A stretch of 64,000 nt of DNA from Adiantum capillus-veneris. Taxonomy: Eukaryota; Streptophyta; Polypodiopsida; Polypodiales; Pteridaceae. Both the position numbers and the translations under genes were made by a program. Below, piece by piece: positions 11,521 to 24,308 of the stretch. The notes beneath the pieces were generated by a model, which did not search any database, was not told the origin of the DNA, and worked only from the letters and a program-made list of their open reading frames with translations. The stretch's first letter is position 1. Each line of letters begins with the position of its first letter. The DNA is taken from the NCBI GenBank assembly GCA_014529385.2, contig CM043960.1, forward strand, positions 37,152,781-37,216,780, in the 5' to 3' direction.

Positions 11521-12325
11521 ATGGGTGGTGACATGTTTCCTGTTCCTTCACAAATTCCTTCTCAAGCTCAAGATTATGGTATTGAGATTAAAGGGGAAGC
11601 AGGACCAAGTGGTTTGAAAACTGAAGAGAAGGGAAAAACAAAGGTGGTAAGCATAATCTATTTTGAGAAGGAAGAGGATGATTTAGAAGCTATGGTCATG
11701 CCTGTAGGTAAGAGGGTTACCAGAGATCATGACATGAGTGATGCAAGTCCCAGCCATAAAAGAGGGAAACAGGTTGAAACAGGTACATGCAAAGAGAAGA
11801 AGAAGAGAAAACCCAAGCAACATTACAATGCATCCGACTTTCCTTTGGGAGAAGGGCAACCAAATTATAGTTTACGGGCTGCTTTGGTGAGTAGAAAGGT
11901 TTATGTTACCTTTGGGAAACTTAAGGAGATGTGTGCTAAGTTGAAGAGGCAATGGAAGTATGTAGTCAACCCCATGAAGAAGGAGCCTTCAAGGGGTCTG
12001 TGAGAGTCCTGTCTTTGAATGGGCTACCTGATATATACCCTACTATGGATGCATGGCATAAGAGGAAGTGCATTGGAGAGGCATATATTGATGGAGGTGC
12101 ACATGTAGTGTTATTACTCAAGCTTGTGTATCAAAGTTGGGACTCAACATGGTGAAGAATTTAGTTTTTCGCATAAAGCTGACCAACCAATCAAGGGTGA
12201 GGTGCTTGGGAGTTATAAAGGACTTGGAGGTGGATGTATTTGATGTTGAAGTGTTTATCAATTTCTATGCTATGCCTGTGGGTATTGATGCTTTCTCTCT
12301 CATCCTTGGAAGACCATGGTTATAA
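11521..12325 (+). pseudogene. gag-pol linker and aspartic protease of the gypsy element
   Basis: 11521-12003 is a charged linker (KRGKQVETGTCKEKKKRK and similar). From about 12050 a retropepsin can be read across two frames: AYIDGGAHVVLL, with the usual catalytic DSGA/DGGA position, then GLNMVKNLVFRIKL and SLILGRPWL, the conserved C-terminal ILGRPWL signature. At least one shift separates the halves near 12135. The protease would process the polyprotein. Confidence 0.75.
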
Positions 12326-12479
12326 GCAACCAAAGCTGTGCACGATTGGGTGCAGGTGGATGTATTTGATGTTGAAGTGTTTATCAATTGCCATGCCATG
12401 CCTGTGGGTATTGATGCTTTCTCTCTCATCCTTGGAAGACCATGGTTATAAGCAACCAAAGCTGTGCAGGATTGGGGAC
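12228..12479 (+). repeat. 126-bp in-frame tandem duplication in the protease end
   Basis: Unit 1 is 12228-12353 and unit 2 is 12354-12479. They are nearly identical, and each encodes the VDVFDVEVFIN...ILGRPWL segment. The period of 126 equals 42 codons. Very few differences indicate a duplication younger than most other damage in the element. Confidence 0.9.
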
Positions 12480-12836
12480 ATGGTACCATCACTCTCTACA
12501 ATAGAAGGGGTGATAAGAAGAGGTTTGACATGGCTAGCAAGCAATGCTCGGATGCTGATTTTGCTGAGAAAAGTGACGAAGAAGAATACTCAAGTGAAGA
12601 AGAAGACAATGGGGATGATGGCAGTGAGGTGGAAGATAGCAGCGATAGTGATCTAGATGTTTCCTCCTTGTTTCTTGAAGAAGAGCATGATGAGAAACAA
12701 AGAATTCTTGGCCTTATGGAGAATGAGGATGTCTCTGGTCCTTATGAGAAAATTGAAGAGCTGATGCAACCCAAATTTCAACCTAGTGTCAAACAAGAGC
12801 TGATACAAGGTATGTTGTCTCCCGACTTGACTAGAA

Positions 12837-14135
12837 GACCGAAAGAAGACCACATTTGTCACACCATGGGGATGCTTTTGTTATTGTGTGCTTCCTTTTG
12901 GTCTTATGAATGGCTATGCATGGTACCAAAAGCACGTCAATAAGGTGTTCTCTTCCTTTCTTGGAAAGTTTGTGAAGGATTTTATTGATGACTTTTGTGT
13001 TTATAGTTCTAGAAAAGATCATTGTGCAAAGCTTGAGATGGCATTGAAGCAATATGATGAAAGTGGAGGTCAACTCAACCCAAAGAAGTGTCATCTTGCT
13101 CAACCAAGAGTGATTTTTTTGGGGCATATGATCTCCGAGAATGGGATTGAAGTGGATCCTGACAAAGTGAAGGCTTTGTTGCTCCTCCCATCACCTAAGG
13201 ATACAAAGCAACTTGCTACTTTTATTCAAAAGGTGAAGTACATGTCAAGGTTCATTCCTTTGTCCTCTCAACTTCTTTATCCTCTACAACAAGTAGCAAG
13301 GTTCGATCCTCTACAATGGACAAATGAATGTGAAGAAGTTGTTTTTCAAGGTATCAAAGAGGTTCTTGGTTCTCTTCATACCATGCAAGCTCCTAATTGG
13401 GATAAGGATTTTTATGTGAATCCATCAGTAGGTGACGATGCTATTGGAGCTATGCTTCTTCAACGAGGTAACAATTACCACTACATGAAGCCTACGTATT
13501 GTGCTAGCAGGGTGAAGCTAAAGGTGGAAAGAGGCTATACTGAGGTGGAGCTCATCATGGTGAGTGTTATTTATGCATGTAGAAGGTTTAGGCACTACAT
13601 TCTCTTCAAACCATTCACATTTCTCATTTGCTACACTCCTCTACCTCAATTGGTGAATAGCCCTACTTTGTCAAAGAGGCTCATGAAGTGGATTGTGGAG
13701 CTACAAGAATTCCAATTATCTTTTCTTGTTGAGGAGAGTACAAGGGCTACATTGACTGATTTTCTTACTTATAAGGAAATTCCTAGGCTTCTTCTTAAGG
13801 AGGACGCGGTGAAGAAGCAACACATGGAAGCTCCTGACATAGACAATGCCTATCTATTGTTTTTTGATGGCTCTTACAGGAAAGCGCATGGTGAAGCTTC
13901 AGGAGGTGTTGTAATTTATGATCCTCAAGGTGCTTTGGTAACTAAAAGGAGTCGGAAGCTTACGGCACAAAGCAACAATGAAGCCGGGTATGCTACTTTG
14001 GAGAAAGAGCTCAACCTTTGCCTTGAGCTTGGCATCCATCGTGCGAGGGTAAGAGGTGATGCTCTTTTGGTGGTTAAGCAAGTACTTGGGGTGTGGCGGA
14101 GTAAGAACCCAAGGCTGAAAAATATGTGTTTTTAA
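12837..14135 (+). pseudogene. Reverse transcriptase, RNase H and second RNase H (gypsy)
   Basis: The RT begins mid-domain: KKTTFVTPWGCFCY (about 12843-12884) leads into VLPFGLMNGYAWYQ, then FIDDF as the catalytic YxDD box (about 12982-12996), LNPKKCHL and FLGHMIS. The N-terminal fingers, including the first catalytic Asp motif, are missing between the acidic linker (ends about 12830) and this point, so the protein could not polymerise. The RT-RNase H connection region follows. At about 13860 a second RNase H starts (FFDGSYRKAHGEASGGVVIY, then SNNEAGYATLEKEL and RGDALLVVKQV), the archaeal-type domain of Tat elements. A TAA at 14133 ends this frame. Confidence 0.85.
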
Positions 14136-15528
14136 GTGAAGAATCTGCTTAAGCGTTTTGAAGCTTGGAGTTTAAAGCATGTGGACAGGTCTCAAAAGGA
14201 AGAAGCACATGGTGTAGCGCAAGCTTCAATTGGACAATTGTATGTGATAAGGGCTGATTCTCCTCTTTATTTGGTAAGGGAAGCTTTGGAGAGGGAGGAA
14301 GTGTTTCTACAAACATGTATGCTTCCATCAAAGTTGGAGAAGTCAAAAAAGTATGCCTTCCTACATCGTACCAACAGGTATGTGCTACTTGGTGATGCCT
14401 TATATATGAAGGGGGTTGATCTTGTGATGATATTAGTGCCTTGGAAAGAGGATATTTACCAAAATCTAGAGGATAATCATGAGGATTCTTCTGGTGGTCA
14501 CTTTGCATAAAGTCTTGCAGGAGGGGTATGTGTGGCCAAGCATTCAACGTGATGTTCATCATTGGTGCAAGTCTTGTAAAGAGTGTCAAAGCATGGAAAA
14601 TAGGGTTCTCAAATAAAAAATTAGAGGCACCATTGTGGCTTATGATGTGTTTGAGAAGTGGGGTATTGATGCATTAGGTCATCTACCTATGATAACTAGA
14701 GGCAAATGCTACATACTTACTGCTGTTGACTATCTATCCAGGTGGGCTAAAGCCAAAGCTGTTAAGCAAATCACAAGAAAAGATGTTTCCCAATTTGCAT
14801 ATGAAAATATTTGCTACAAATTTGGCATGCAACTAGAGTTACTTTCTGACAAGGGTCCATGTTTCAAAGGAGAGCTGGTTGATTATCTATGTGAGAAGCT
14901 TCATGTGCATCAAAGGTTTACTACTTCATATTATCCCCAATGCAATGGCATGAATGAAAGGTTTAATGGATAACTCATAAGGATTCTTACAAAGATGACA
15001 AGAAACAATGTGAAGGCTTGGGATTTAGAGCTACCTTGTGCTCTATGGGCTTACAGGACTGCCATCAAATCAGGTACCAGTTTCTCTCCCTTCCATCTAG
15101 TTTTTGGCGAAGAGGCTTTACTTCCTATTGAGGTGGAGATACCAGCTTTGAAGAGGATTCTAAAGCTTAAAGAAGAGCCTAATGATGTACTCAAAGAGAG
15201 ACTTTTATATTTGCAATGTGTACAATTGGATAGGTTGCTGGATTTTGAGCATTATGAGCATGTCTTCAAGAACAATCAAGCAAAAGCAAATGAGAAGGTG
15301 AAGAACAAAGACATCAAGAAGGGTGACATGGTGCTTTGTTACAATAGTAATCTTGATAGAACTTTTTAGAATAAGTTTCAAATCAAGCGGCAAGGTCCTT
15401 TCTTGGTCTTAAACAGGTTTCCAAATGGCACATATAAGCTTGCTGACTTGGATGGTACCCCACATAAAGCATGTGTGAATGGCTACATGTTGAAGAAGTA
15501 TATTGCAAGGTTGATGACTGTAATTTAG
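14136..15528 (+). pseudogene. RNase H end and integrase of the gypsy element
   Basis: After FEAWSLKHVDRSQKEEAH (RNase H C-terminus) comes the integrase. A zinc-binding H2C2 is split by a shift near 14510 (NHED..GGHFA, then CKSCKECQS). The catalytic core at 14635-14973 has Asp in WGIDALG, Asp in LLSDKGPCF and Glu in NGMNERFNG. A stop at 14971-14973 interrupts the core, and another at 15367-15369 precedes the C-terminal FQIKRQGPFLVLNRF region, which closes at about 15528. Integrase inserts the cDNA. The catalytic triad is still visible, but the frame is broken. Confidence 0.85.
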
Positions 15529-15667
15529 GATGAGCCTTTTTTTGATGGATTTTTTGATCATGTGGCTAAGTATGAAAATGAGACGAAGACGCCCTCATGT
15601 GGTTTACATGATCTCTTTGTGCTGCTGTGATCATGAATGATGTAGCATGCTGGGGTGTGGCAAACTA

Positions 15668-16520
15668 TGTTGGGAGCATCTTTGACACCCCATTTTTTGT
15701 AAATTTGTACATAAGGACATGACACCTGATGTCAAAAGTGTGTGTGGACTTTATTTTTGTGGGGTTTTTAGGCAAGCACATGTACATGCATGGCAAGTCA
15801 CTAGCATAGCGCCAGCTATCGGGCTACTGTAAGTGTCCATGAGTGAGTTTTTTGAAGTGAAACTTGTGTATAACTAAAATTCATGTACAAACTTAAAAAT
15901 GTTCATCCCAACTCCAGAAATTTGTAGGTTTTATCTCGTTGTGTCTCCTTGATGGTTTTTGATGCAGTTTTTTGCCTCGCCTTGCATGCTCTACGTGTAG
16001 TCATGTCGGGACAGATCTCTGTTAGCATCAATTTTTCATTTAGCGGCATGTAGATTAAATATTGGTCATCTTCAGCTTTCTCATGATTCATTTTTCAATA
16101 TTTCTCTAAAGATTTAAAGTGCCCCAATTGAAGTTGTGCTCTTCAAGGTAAGAGTAGTTCTCTGCAAGGTTTTGGCTATGGCAGCCTAGTCTCAAATTGT
16201 GTGCAGACAGATTGGGAGGGCATGTATCTACGAATTTTGGAGTTGATGTTGAAATTGTGGGTTATGTTCAAAGGGGAAGCCCTTGTCTTCATATGCATTG
16301 GTCGGTGTGTGATGGAAATCTGTGCCTTGAGGAGGTTTTTCTCCTATATGCTATTGTCCTTTGGGTGGGCGTGTGCTGTTAAATTCCCAAGGGAGCATAG
16401 GAATTTTGATTGGGGTTTACTAAGAGTTGTTGGGGTATACTTTTTGGTGCTGAGGTCAAAGTTTGAGCACTCTTGGTCCATATAGCTATAGAGGTGTCCC
16501 ACCTTTTCTTTTGCCCAACA
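15668..16520 (+). repeat. 3' LTR of the gypsy element
   Basis: 853 bp, TGTTGGG to GCCCAACA, matching the 5' LTR. The 15529-15667 stretch before it is non-coding, and no clear polypurine tract was seen. Confidence 0.9.
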
Positions 16521-19500
16521 ACGTCGTCCAACAGCAGCAGCGATGTCACAAACCATGCCATAATCATCTGCTTGACAGACAACTACGAAGATGCCTTTGT
16601 CATCGGTTTTTGCAAGAGCAAGTCGAGAAAGTTATCCAAGTCGACGGCCTTCCATTTTGCTCCAATCTGGCACATCAGAATCAGACAACCCATACACAGC
16701 AGAAACAAAATAGAAGCGTTCACTGTAGACTCAACGGCCGATACTTCACGGAATGGATGAAGGCATTTCTCTACAATGTGCTGCCCAACAAAGCTCAACA
16801 AAGCATTCTTTGAGTCATGCTCTGTCTTGTCCAAGCTGAAATGCACAATGTGAATACGATCACCATTGCTACCTGCAAAAACCCTCAAACAGATCAAACA
16901 ATTTCTGAACCAAAGAACTTCCATTTAAGAAGGCCACTCACCGATCAATGGGTATGTGACTAATGGCAGGTCCCCGGCATGCAATATTTCTGTTTCAAGT
17001 CTCGTTTGCGAAGTCAATCACTTCCTTTGCAGACAATCCACTTCTTTTTTTGAGCACCACAAAGATAGCAATAAAAAAGTGAATAATGCTTTTTAACCCT
17101 ATGAACGGCAAAAGCACTTACGTTTTTCTTGGAAACGAGCCGATCTTTGCAAGCCTGATGCTTCCTCGGAATGCTCCATCCCACATTAATATTGAAATAG
17201 TTATCAAAAAATAACCCACATTAAGTTACAGGAGGAAGGTCCTACTGAAACTAACAACTTTGCTACCTGAGATTTTGTATCAAACCCCTCTCCTTGAAGC
17301 ATTTGAACACTGGACTCTGCCAATGTGGATATTTGAGCACCTCCACACACTCTCTCCTCCCTATCCTTCACATCGTCATTGTGTGTCTTCTCCTCATTGG
17401 GAGGGAAGCACCCCTCATCATACTCTAAGAACCAGGACAAATCCAGGTAAACTTTGCTCTTGAAGTTGCGTACTATCTGCTGTGGGTTGAAAACATGATA
17501 CGCTTTCTCAATTTCAAGAATTATCTGCAAGCTTTTTACACTTTTAATGTTGAACTTGCTCTTTCGCAACCATCTAACACAAGCAACAATATTGTAAGTA
17601 GCATAATTTTTTTGTTTTTTCTCAATTGAATTATACAATGTGCATACCTGCAAAGACATCTTTTCCCCGCATCTACCAATGCCTTGCACACCTTAGATTG
17701 TGATCCTTTTTTCATAAGACCAAGCTCATAAGCAAAGGTCTTTCCCTTATGTAGCAGTTTAACGTCCTCGAGGAACGAGGGAAGATCAGGACCCGACATC
17801 GACTTCAAATGTATACTACGAATACTGTTGTAGACATTCTCGACTTCTTTCAAAATCGATGCCACAAAACCTCAATCCACAACCACTATCAAAAGACAAT
17901 GAGTTCACATGTATGAAAATATTTTATACGCCTATCCAGAGAAAAACAATGTTGGGAGTTAATGTACTCAACAGTCTGAGAGATGTCCAAACTCTTAACA
18001 TCTGCTGGATCATTTGAAGCCATTGCACGTAGAATGAAGGTTTTCTTGTTGTTGGGAAGGTCTGCACAGGCTAGCCTGTACAATCTTTCCTCCGCCATCC
18101 ACTTTGGACGACTGGTCCACTCGATTGTGCACAATGTCATGCATCGATGTGCATTGGGATCAATTTTTTCTTGTACTCTAAACATATTTTTACATTCCAC
18201 TAGAAAGTTTAAATCAATGAGCATCCACCAATCATCACCCAAGGCAGGATTAACAATGGCCAATACATGTTTTGTCATTTTTTTGGAAGGCGTGCCGGAA
18301 GCATTTTACCTTTCTCTGCTATAATCTTTTTTAGGACAAGGGTATATTGTCCTACACACACACACACACACACGGGGCTAATGTTAGTTCTATTCTTCGT
18401 TGATAGTAAAAAACTATACAACTTAATAATTGAATACTTTGATGCTACTTATTGGATGAAGTAGCTATGACATCAGAGCAACATGCACTTTGTACCATGA
18501 TTTCTTTGCTACCCTCTTGTCCATGCCTGCCTGCATCCAATTGTAGATCACACACGATAGTTTCTTTATGATTGCCTCCTTTGAAGCAAGGGCCATTGAC
18601 CGCACCATCCAAAGCATGCCTCTGTAAGAGGCAGCCACATATCTTGTCTCGTTCAATCTTTATATCATTGAAAAAAAAGGTAGATACGATAATTTGACAC
18701 TAAAGCCAGCTACACAAGCAAATATATTCAAAGGATCTTACTTGTTTATACACATCGCAATGCTTAGCATATCAACGTCATTTGTAGAATCTACAATCAC
18801 TAGTGCTACTCGAACTCTAGGGTGCAGATTGACATCTTTTTTGTAGGAAACACCTAAAACCAAAGGGAATGTCACACACAAATTGCATTTAAGAACATGC
18901 AAGCAAAGTAGCACCATCAACAACAGAGATTACTCTCTTTAAGAACTCCCATCCATGCGGCTAGCCTATGGTTTTCATCCAAAGTATGGAAATTTTTCCG
19001 CACAGGTCGCCTCAGCAAGTGTCTTTGATCTTGGCCTCAATCTCTTCGTTAACAACTCGCCACAAGGAATCCCATGTCTGCATGATATTGTTGTCTACAT
19101 TGATGGAAGGATGGCTTGGAGCTTCAAGAGAGTATATGAATCATCCCTTGGGCTCATAATACCCCTCCAACAAGAATGTATTGGCCAATGGTTGCAGCCG
19201 CTTTGGGTCCCAACTAACTTGTCTTGCTTTCTCTAGCTTTACCAAACGACAAAGTGGAACCCAAGGCAATGGAGTTTCATGCTCTATCTGCATTGTTCAA
19301 ATTATGTTTAAGCCCAAACCTTGTAATAGTTATTGCTCATCAAACTCAAGTGCTCTTACATACCTTCAAATTGCTAAGATGTTTCAATAATATATCTTGG
19401 CAAATTGTATTATCTTCATTTATTGGAAATACACCTCGAGTGTTAGCCCCCGCTGTCATGTATGCCTCCATTTCTTTGTCATCAACAACAAATCCAGATG

Positions 19501-19867
19501 ATTCTTCTTCTTGCACTTTTTCTTTTCCTTTTGCTGATATTTTAAACTTTGCCGATGTTGCAATAGGTGGAGATGGCATAGCACTGATTGGTATGCTCTT
19601 CGATAGAGGCACACTAGCCGATGGAGACATTTCCTGTGGTTCTTTCCTTGTTGGCTCGGTAACTTGTTGGTAAACAAACAATACAACAATGATCATTCAA
19701 CAACATAATTAATTCAAACATTTAACAATTTACACTCCCAAATCAACGTCTATCAAGATGAACCCAAAAACTACCAGACCGCTTTTAGGCCACACAACAA
19801 GACTTTTTTTGGCCTTCTTCACAATAGTTATCTCTTTGTTCGTGGAAGGAACATGAAGAAAAATTCC
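16521..19867 (-). pseudogene. Central exons of a spliced gene of unknown function
   Basis: Read on the minus strand from high to low coordinates. Exons bounded by GT-AG sites: 19775-19867 (LHVPSTNKEITIVKK), 19364-19662 (Ser/Pro-rich, then FPINEDNTICQDILLKHLSN), about 18960-19287 (LEKARQVSWDPKRLQPLAN, two in-frame TGA), 18742-18853 (RVRVALVIVDSTNDVDML), about 18465-18657, about 17930-18327 (a homopolymer shift near 18285), 17648-17870, 17267-17573, and 16521-16872, which runs into the gypsy insertion. Phases join in frame where tested (17648/17573 gives KRCLCRWLRKSKF). Several exons are fully open while introns carry stops, which argues for a real gene. No family was recognised. It may be a host gene or cargo of an older transposon. 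Confidence 0.6.
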
Positions 19868-19872
19868 AAATT

Positions 19873-20098
19873 GTTACCATATACATGTGGTAGTGATGTG
19901 TGTGAACACACTAGGACCGTCGGGGCATTTTTTCCCTCTTTAGGAGGTTTTTTCCCCAGAGCATTGTATATACGCCCATCACTCTAGGGCTATCTATCTT
20001 TCCATTGCATACTAAGTAACACACTCTCTATTGTGTGCCTTGAGCTTCCTTCATCTTCTCCAAGCTGTGTGCATTTCTCTGCAACCCTAATTCCAACA
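19873..20098 (+). repeat. 5' LTR, Copia copy 1
   Basis: 226 bp. Few differences from the 3' LTR (for example atacatgtgg against atacatatgg, ggaccgtcgg against ggaccgcccg), consistent with fairly recent insertion. Confidence 0.97.
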
Positions 20099-20100
20099 AT

Positions 20101-20114
20101 TGGTATCATAGCAG
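20101..20114 (+). other. Primer-binding site, initiator tRNA-Met
   Basis: TGGTATCATAGCAG, two bases after the LTR end. It differs by one base from TGGTATCAGAGC, the plant initiator-Met complement, which is intact in copy 2 (from 36096). Confidence 0.9.
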
Positions 20115-20462
20115 GTTACATCCTCCCGGGCTTAGTCATCGGCTGCTCCAGCACACACTTGCTCACTTTCTCCGATTACAGTGACGTTTGGAGAGCGTTC
20201 ACAGGTTGACAAATATTTTGGGCTAGCTCGTAGAGCTTAGATCTGCTCATATTTCTGAATCGGGCTCATTTCGGCCTCCGTTTCCACTATAGGTAGGTAT
20301 GCACATGCAATTTCGTCATTTTCTACAGAATTCCTGTCAATGCCGATTTCTGCATAACAGGTGCCTTACAGTCTTCTACGGTTTGTGCTATATAGCATGC
20401 ATTGTTCCCGCTCTATTTCTCCTATTTTCAAGCAAATTTCACATCGGGTGCAGCATTTACCA

Positions 20463-21545
20463 TGGCTGACAACAACACAGATGTCTTCAAGATGTTTGCC
20501 ACCGAGAACAGGTTGGATGGGAACAATTACCCTATGTGGGCTTATATGATGCAACACGTTCTTGTGTCAAAGGGCGTTTGGAATATTGTGCAGGGCATTG
20601 ATGTACGTCCTGGTTCTGAGGATGTAGGCGATGTTGAGGATATTGCAGGTCTTGCTGCAAGGATTGCTGCTCTTAGAGTTGTTTTGCCTACGGCAGAACA
20701 AGCTAGTTGGGATGTAAAGGATGCGCAGGCTCATGCATTGATTGCGTTGTCTGTGAAGCACACCATTGTTCCTCACATCCTTTCAACGAAATATGCAAAA
20801 CAGGCTTGGGAAATTTTGGATGGTCTTTATGCAAGTCGCAATGAGGCTAAAATTGCTTTGCTACGTAAAGAGCTAGAGTCAAAGATTATGCATGAGGAAG
20901 ATGATATGGACATCTTTCTTGCTAGTGTCAAGGATATCAATGAGCAACTTATTTCTGCAGGTGAAGTCATTTCAGACAGATCCCTTGTGCAGACTGTTCT
21001 TGATGCCTTACCAGATTCTTACCAGACTTTTGCTAGTACTTGGAGACTTATGACCCAAGGAAATCCAGAAGTTGTCAAGTTTGATGCATTATGCACATTG
21101 CTGTTGCAAGAGTCACTTTCTAGAAAAAACAGGACTAGACAGCGTGCAGTTGAACAGGCTTTTATTGCTTCTCAAAGAAAGGGTGGTAACAGCAATGCAG
21201 CCACTTCTTATGGTTCTGCTGCGAGTGGAAAAACTTATGTTCCTAATGCTTCTGTTGGCAGCGCTTTGTCTTGCAATTCTGGTGATAAGGGCAAAAAGAA
21301 GATGCGTTGCCATTATTGTAAAGCTAATGATCACTTGATAAAGCAGTGTCCTAAGTTGAAGGCAAAAGAGGCTAAGAAGAAAGAGGGTGGTTCCATTGCA
21401 AATGCTGGTTCCACTACAAATGCAGCCATTGTTGAGTCTTCTGTAAAAGGAGACTGTAATGCTGATGTTGATGCAGAATGGGCTTTTACCGCAGGGTGCA
21501 CTTACAATCCTGTTGTCCATGATGCATGCTTGTCAGTTGTTAGTG
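20463..21545 (+). pseudogene. gag, Copia copy 1
   Basis: The ATG at 20463 (MADNNTDVFKMF) was chosen over the upstream in-frame ATG at 20402 because copy 2 starts at the same place. The UBN2/gag-type capsid region includes NRLDGNNYPMWAYMM, WEILDGLY and SLVQTVLDALPDSY. It is followed by a basic linker and a CCHC knuckle CHYCKANDHLIKQC (21308-21349). It is open throughout, the best-preserved gag in the window, until the deletion junction at about 21541, where it runs out of frame. Confidence 0.9.
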
Positions 21546-21555
21546 CAGATTTGAT

Positions 21556-22145
21556 ATGGTTGCTTCTTTGCCGCCTCTTGAAGCACCTGTCAAACATGTT
21601 TGTGAAGGCTGTATTTTTTATAAGATGCAGCGTTCTAAGTTTCCAAAGGATGGTTCAGTTCGGGCCACATGCAGGTTGCAGCTTGTGCATAGTGATGTTT
21701 GTGGGCCCATGCAAACTCCGTCCTTGGGAAATCACCTTGACTTCATGACTTTCATTGATGATTACTCCAGGCATGCATGGGTATTTCCGCTTAAAGCGAA
21801 GTCCGAAGTTTTTATGTGCTTCAAACAATTTCTAGCTATGGCTGAAAATGTCTCGAAATGTACTATGGCACCCTCCGTTCTGATCGAGGGGGGGAGTATA
21901 TGTCTCATGAATTTAATGCATTTCTGGCTAGTCGTGGGATAAAACACCAACACCATTTTGCTGAGAGGAAAAACAGGTCACTTACAAAAATGGCACGATG
22001 TATGGTCAAAAGTCAAGCTTTGCCGCATTCTTTTTGGCTTGAGACCATCATGTGTGCCACTTATGTACTAAACAGTGTCCTACGAAAGCTTTGTAGTCTA
22101 TTACTCCATATGAAGCATGGCATGATAGAAAGCCTTCTATTGAGC
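21556..22145 (+). pseudogene. Integrase, Copia copy 1, partial
   Basis: Starts inside the domain because of the deletion. CEGC of the zinc site and the first catalytic Asp in LVHSDVCGPM are present. Frame shifts near 21868 into SDRGGEYMSHEF (second Asp) and a second small deletion near 21950 removes the residues before the Glu in AERKNRS. It cannot be active. Confidence 0.85.
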
Positions 22146-22147
22146 AC

Positions 22148-24234
22148 ATGCGTGTTTTTGGCTGTTTGGCATATGCTTTCGTGCCACAAACACAACGCAG
22201 AAAATTGGATGATAAGGCTGTCAAATGTATTTTTGTTGGTTATAGTGCTGAAAGCAAAGGTTACAGGTTGTATCATCCGCAAACAAAACGTATTCTGGTT
22301 TCACGTGATGTAGTGTTTGTGGAAGATTCTGTTCAGCCCTTGCTATCATGTACTAGAGACAATAATGTAAGCTCACAGGACATTTATGACACTTTGTTGC
22401 CCCTTTTCAGTGGTAGAAATACGAATGTAAGTTCCAATGAGGCAAATGTACAGCCTATGGGGGTTTCTGAACATGTTACGGATCAGCCTATTACTGATGC
22501 ATTTGTACATGATGTACTTGATGAGGAAAGGGCTGAAAATGAGCAGGCTAGAGGTATGCCAAAATGGCTGGTGCACACTTTGCGTGACAGTAAATTGGAT
22601 GCACCCTTGTCTAGTCGTACTCGTTCAGGCTCTCGGCATGCATCTTATGCATTGGATTGTTATGCTTTGGCTGTGTCTAGCTTACATGATGTTGAGGAGC
22701 CTCTATCTTTTGATGAAGCACAAAATTCAAAAAATTGGATGGCTGCCATGCAATCAGAATATGATGCACTTATAGAAAATGACACATGGACTTTATGTGA
22801 TTTCCCTCCTGGCAAAAAGGCCATTGGTACAAAGTGGGTTTACAAGTTGAAACACGAGCCAGATGGTGAGATCGATCGCCATAAGGATCAACTTGTTGCA
22901 AAGGGTTATGCACAACAAAAAGGCATAGATTATGAAGAGACTTTTGCTGCCACTTGTCGTATGACTACTGTACGTTTTCTATGTGCATTGGCAGCTCATT
23001 TTGGTTGGGATGTACATCAATCAGACATTGTTACTGCTTTCTTGAATGGTGACATATTTGAGGAAGTTCATGTAACGCACCCTCACAATTTTTTCATAAA
23101 AGGACAAGAGGACAAAGTGTGCAGATGTAAGAAAGCTTTGTATGGGCTGAAGCAATCTCCTCGTGCTTGGTATGAGAAAGCTGACACTCATTTGGTCAAA
23201 CAAGGCTTTCGTAACAGTCCAACAGAAAGCACATTGTATGTAAAGCGTGAGGGTGATGTACTTCTCATTGTGGTTCTTGATGTCGATGATTTGCTGATCA
23301 CTGGACCAAATGAGAGACATATTGCTGAATTTAAGGTTGATTTGAATGCTACTTTCAAGATGAAAGATTTGGGGTTGTTGCATCATTACTTGAGTATACA
23401 GTTAAAGCAGTGTGATGGTGGTATTGCCTTGTGTCAGAGAACTTACATAGAGACATTGCTATGTAAGTTTGGACTTGAGGATTGAAAACCTATTGCCACT
23501 CTCATGGAAACAGGTTTGAAGTTGAGTCTACATGATGCTCGTGATCCTGCTGATGTCACCCTTTATCAAACTACTGTTGGCTGCCTCATTTATGTATGCA
23601 ACACAAGGCCAGATATTCAGTTTGCACTCTCACAGGTCATCAGATTTATGCATAGCCGAGGGTCTAAGCATTGGCAGGCTGTCATGAGGATTTTCCGCTA
23701 CCTTCGTGGCACTTTACATCTTGGCTTGTTTTATCCGAAGGGGGGATCACTGCCGCTAGACTTACATGCTTTTTCGGACTCAGATTGGGCTGGTTGTTTT
23801 GACACGCGAGTGTCCACAAGTGGTTTTTGTTTCATGCTTGCAATTCATGTATATCATGGTTGAGCAAGAAGCAACCTACTGTGGACACTTCGAGTTGTGA
23901 GGCTGAGTATAGGGCAGTATTCACAGCTATGGTTGAGTGTGTATGGCTCAAACGCCTTATGGATGATTTGGGTGTTGGACAGGACACTGCCAACACTATC
24001 TACACTGACAGTCAGAGCGCATTGGCAGTTGCGAGGAACCCAGTTTTTCATGCTCGCACAAAGCACATTGAGGTGCATTACCACTATGTCAGGGAGAGGC
24101 TCTTAGGAGGAGAGATCAGCTTGGCTTATGTGCGAACACAGGACAACCTTGCAGATCTTTTCACAAAGGCATTTTCTCGTGAGAAGCTTGAAGCTTTCCA
24201 CAAAGCTTTGGGCTTACTCCCCTTTGTGGATTGA
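22148..24234 (+). pseudogene. Reverse transcriptase and RNase H, Copia copy 1
   Basis: 22148-23485 runs from the integrase C-terminus (YSAESKGYRLYHP) into RT: NDTWTLCDFPPGKKAIGTKW, QSDIVTAFLNG with the first catalytic Asp, KALYGLKQSPRAWY, and at about 23276 the catalytic box, which reads DVDD instead of YVDD. A TGA at 23483 and a shift near 23830 break the frame. RNase H follows, with FSDSDWAG, SSCEAEYRA, YTDSQSAL and TKHIEVHYHYVRE, ending FVD at 24234. Confidence 0.9.
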
Positions 24235-24308
24235 TCATGTCCTTAGGGCATGGCACTTCCCTTTACTCTTGTGCCAGCTCTCGTTCACCGCATGACTCCA
24301 GGGGTATT

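Larger units (their letters stand above)
9715..16520 (+). mobile_element. Ty3/gypsy LTR retrotransposon, Tat-like, defective
   Basis: Bounded by LTRs that start TGTTGGG and end GCCCAACA (the 5' copy ends GCCCAAGA), an 8-bp inverted terminal match. The internal order is gag, zinc knuckle, protease, RT, RNase H, a second archaeal-type RNase H, and integrase. The second RNase H before integrase is a hallmark of the plant Tat lineage. Flanks are cacgc on the left and acgtc on the right, so no exact 5-bp TSD remains. The element is inserted in an exon of the minus-strand spliced gene. Many stops and shifts make it non-functional. Confidence 0.9.

Noticed and set aside
9710-16525. 5-bp target duplication for the gypsy element
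   Set aside because: Flanks cacgc and acgtc do not match; the LTR ends and frame continuity of the split exon support the borders instead.
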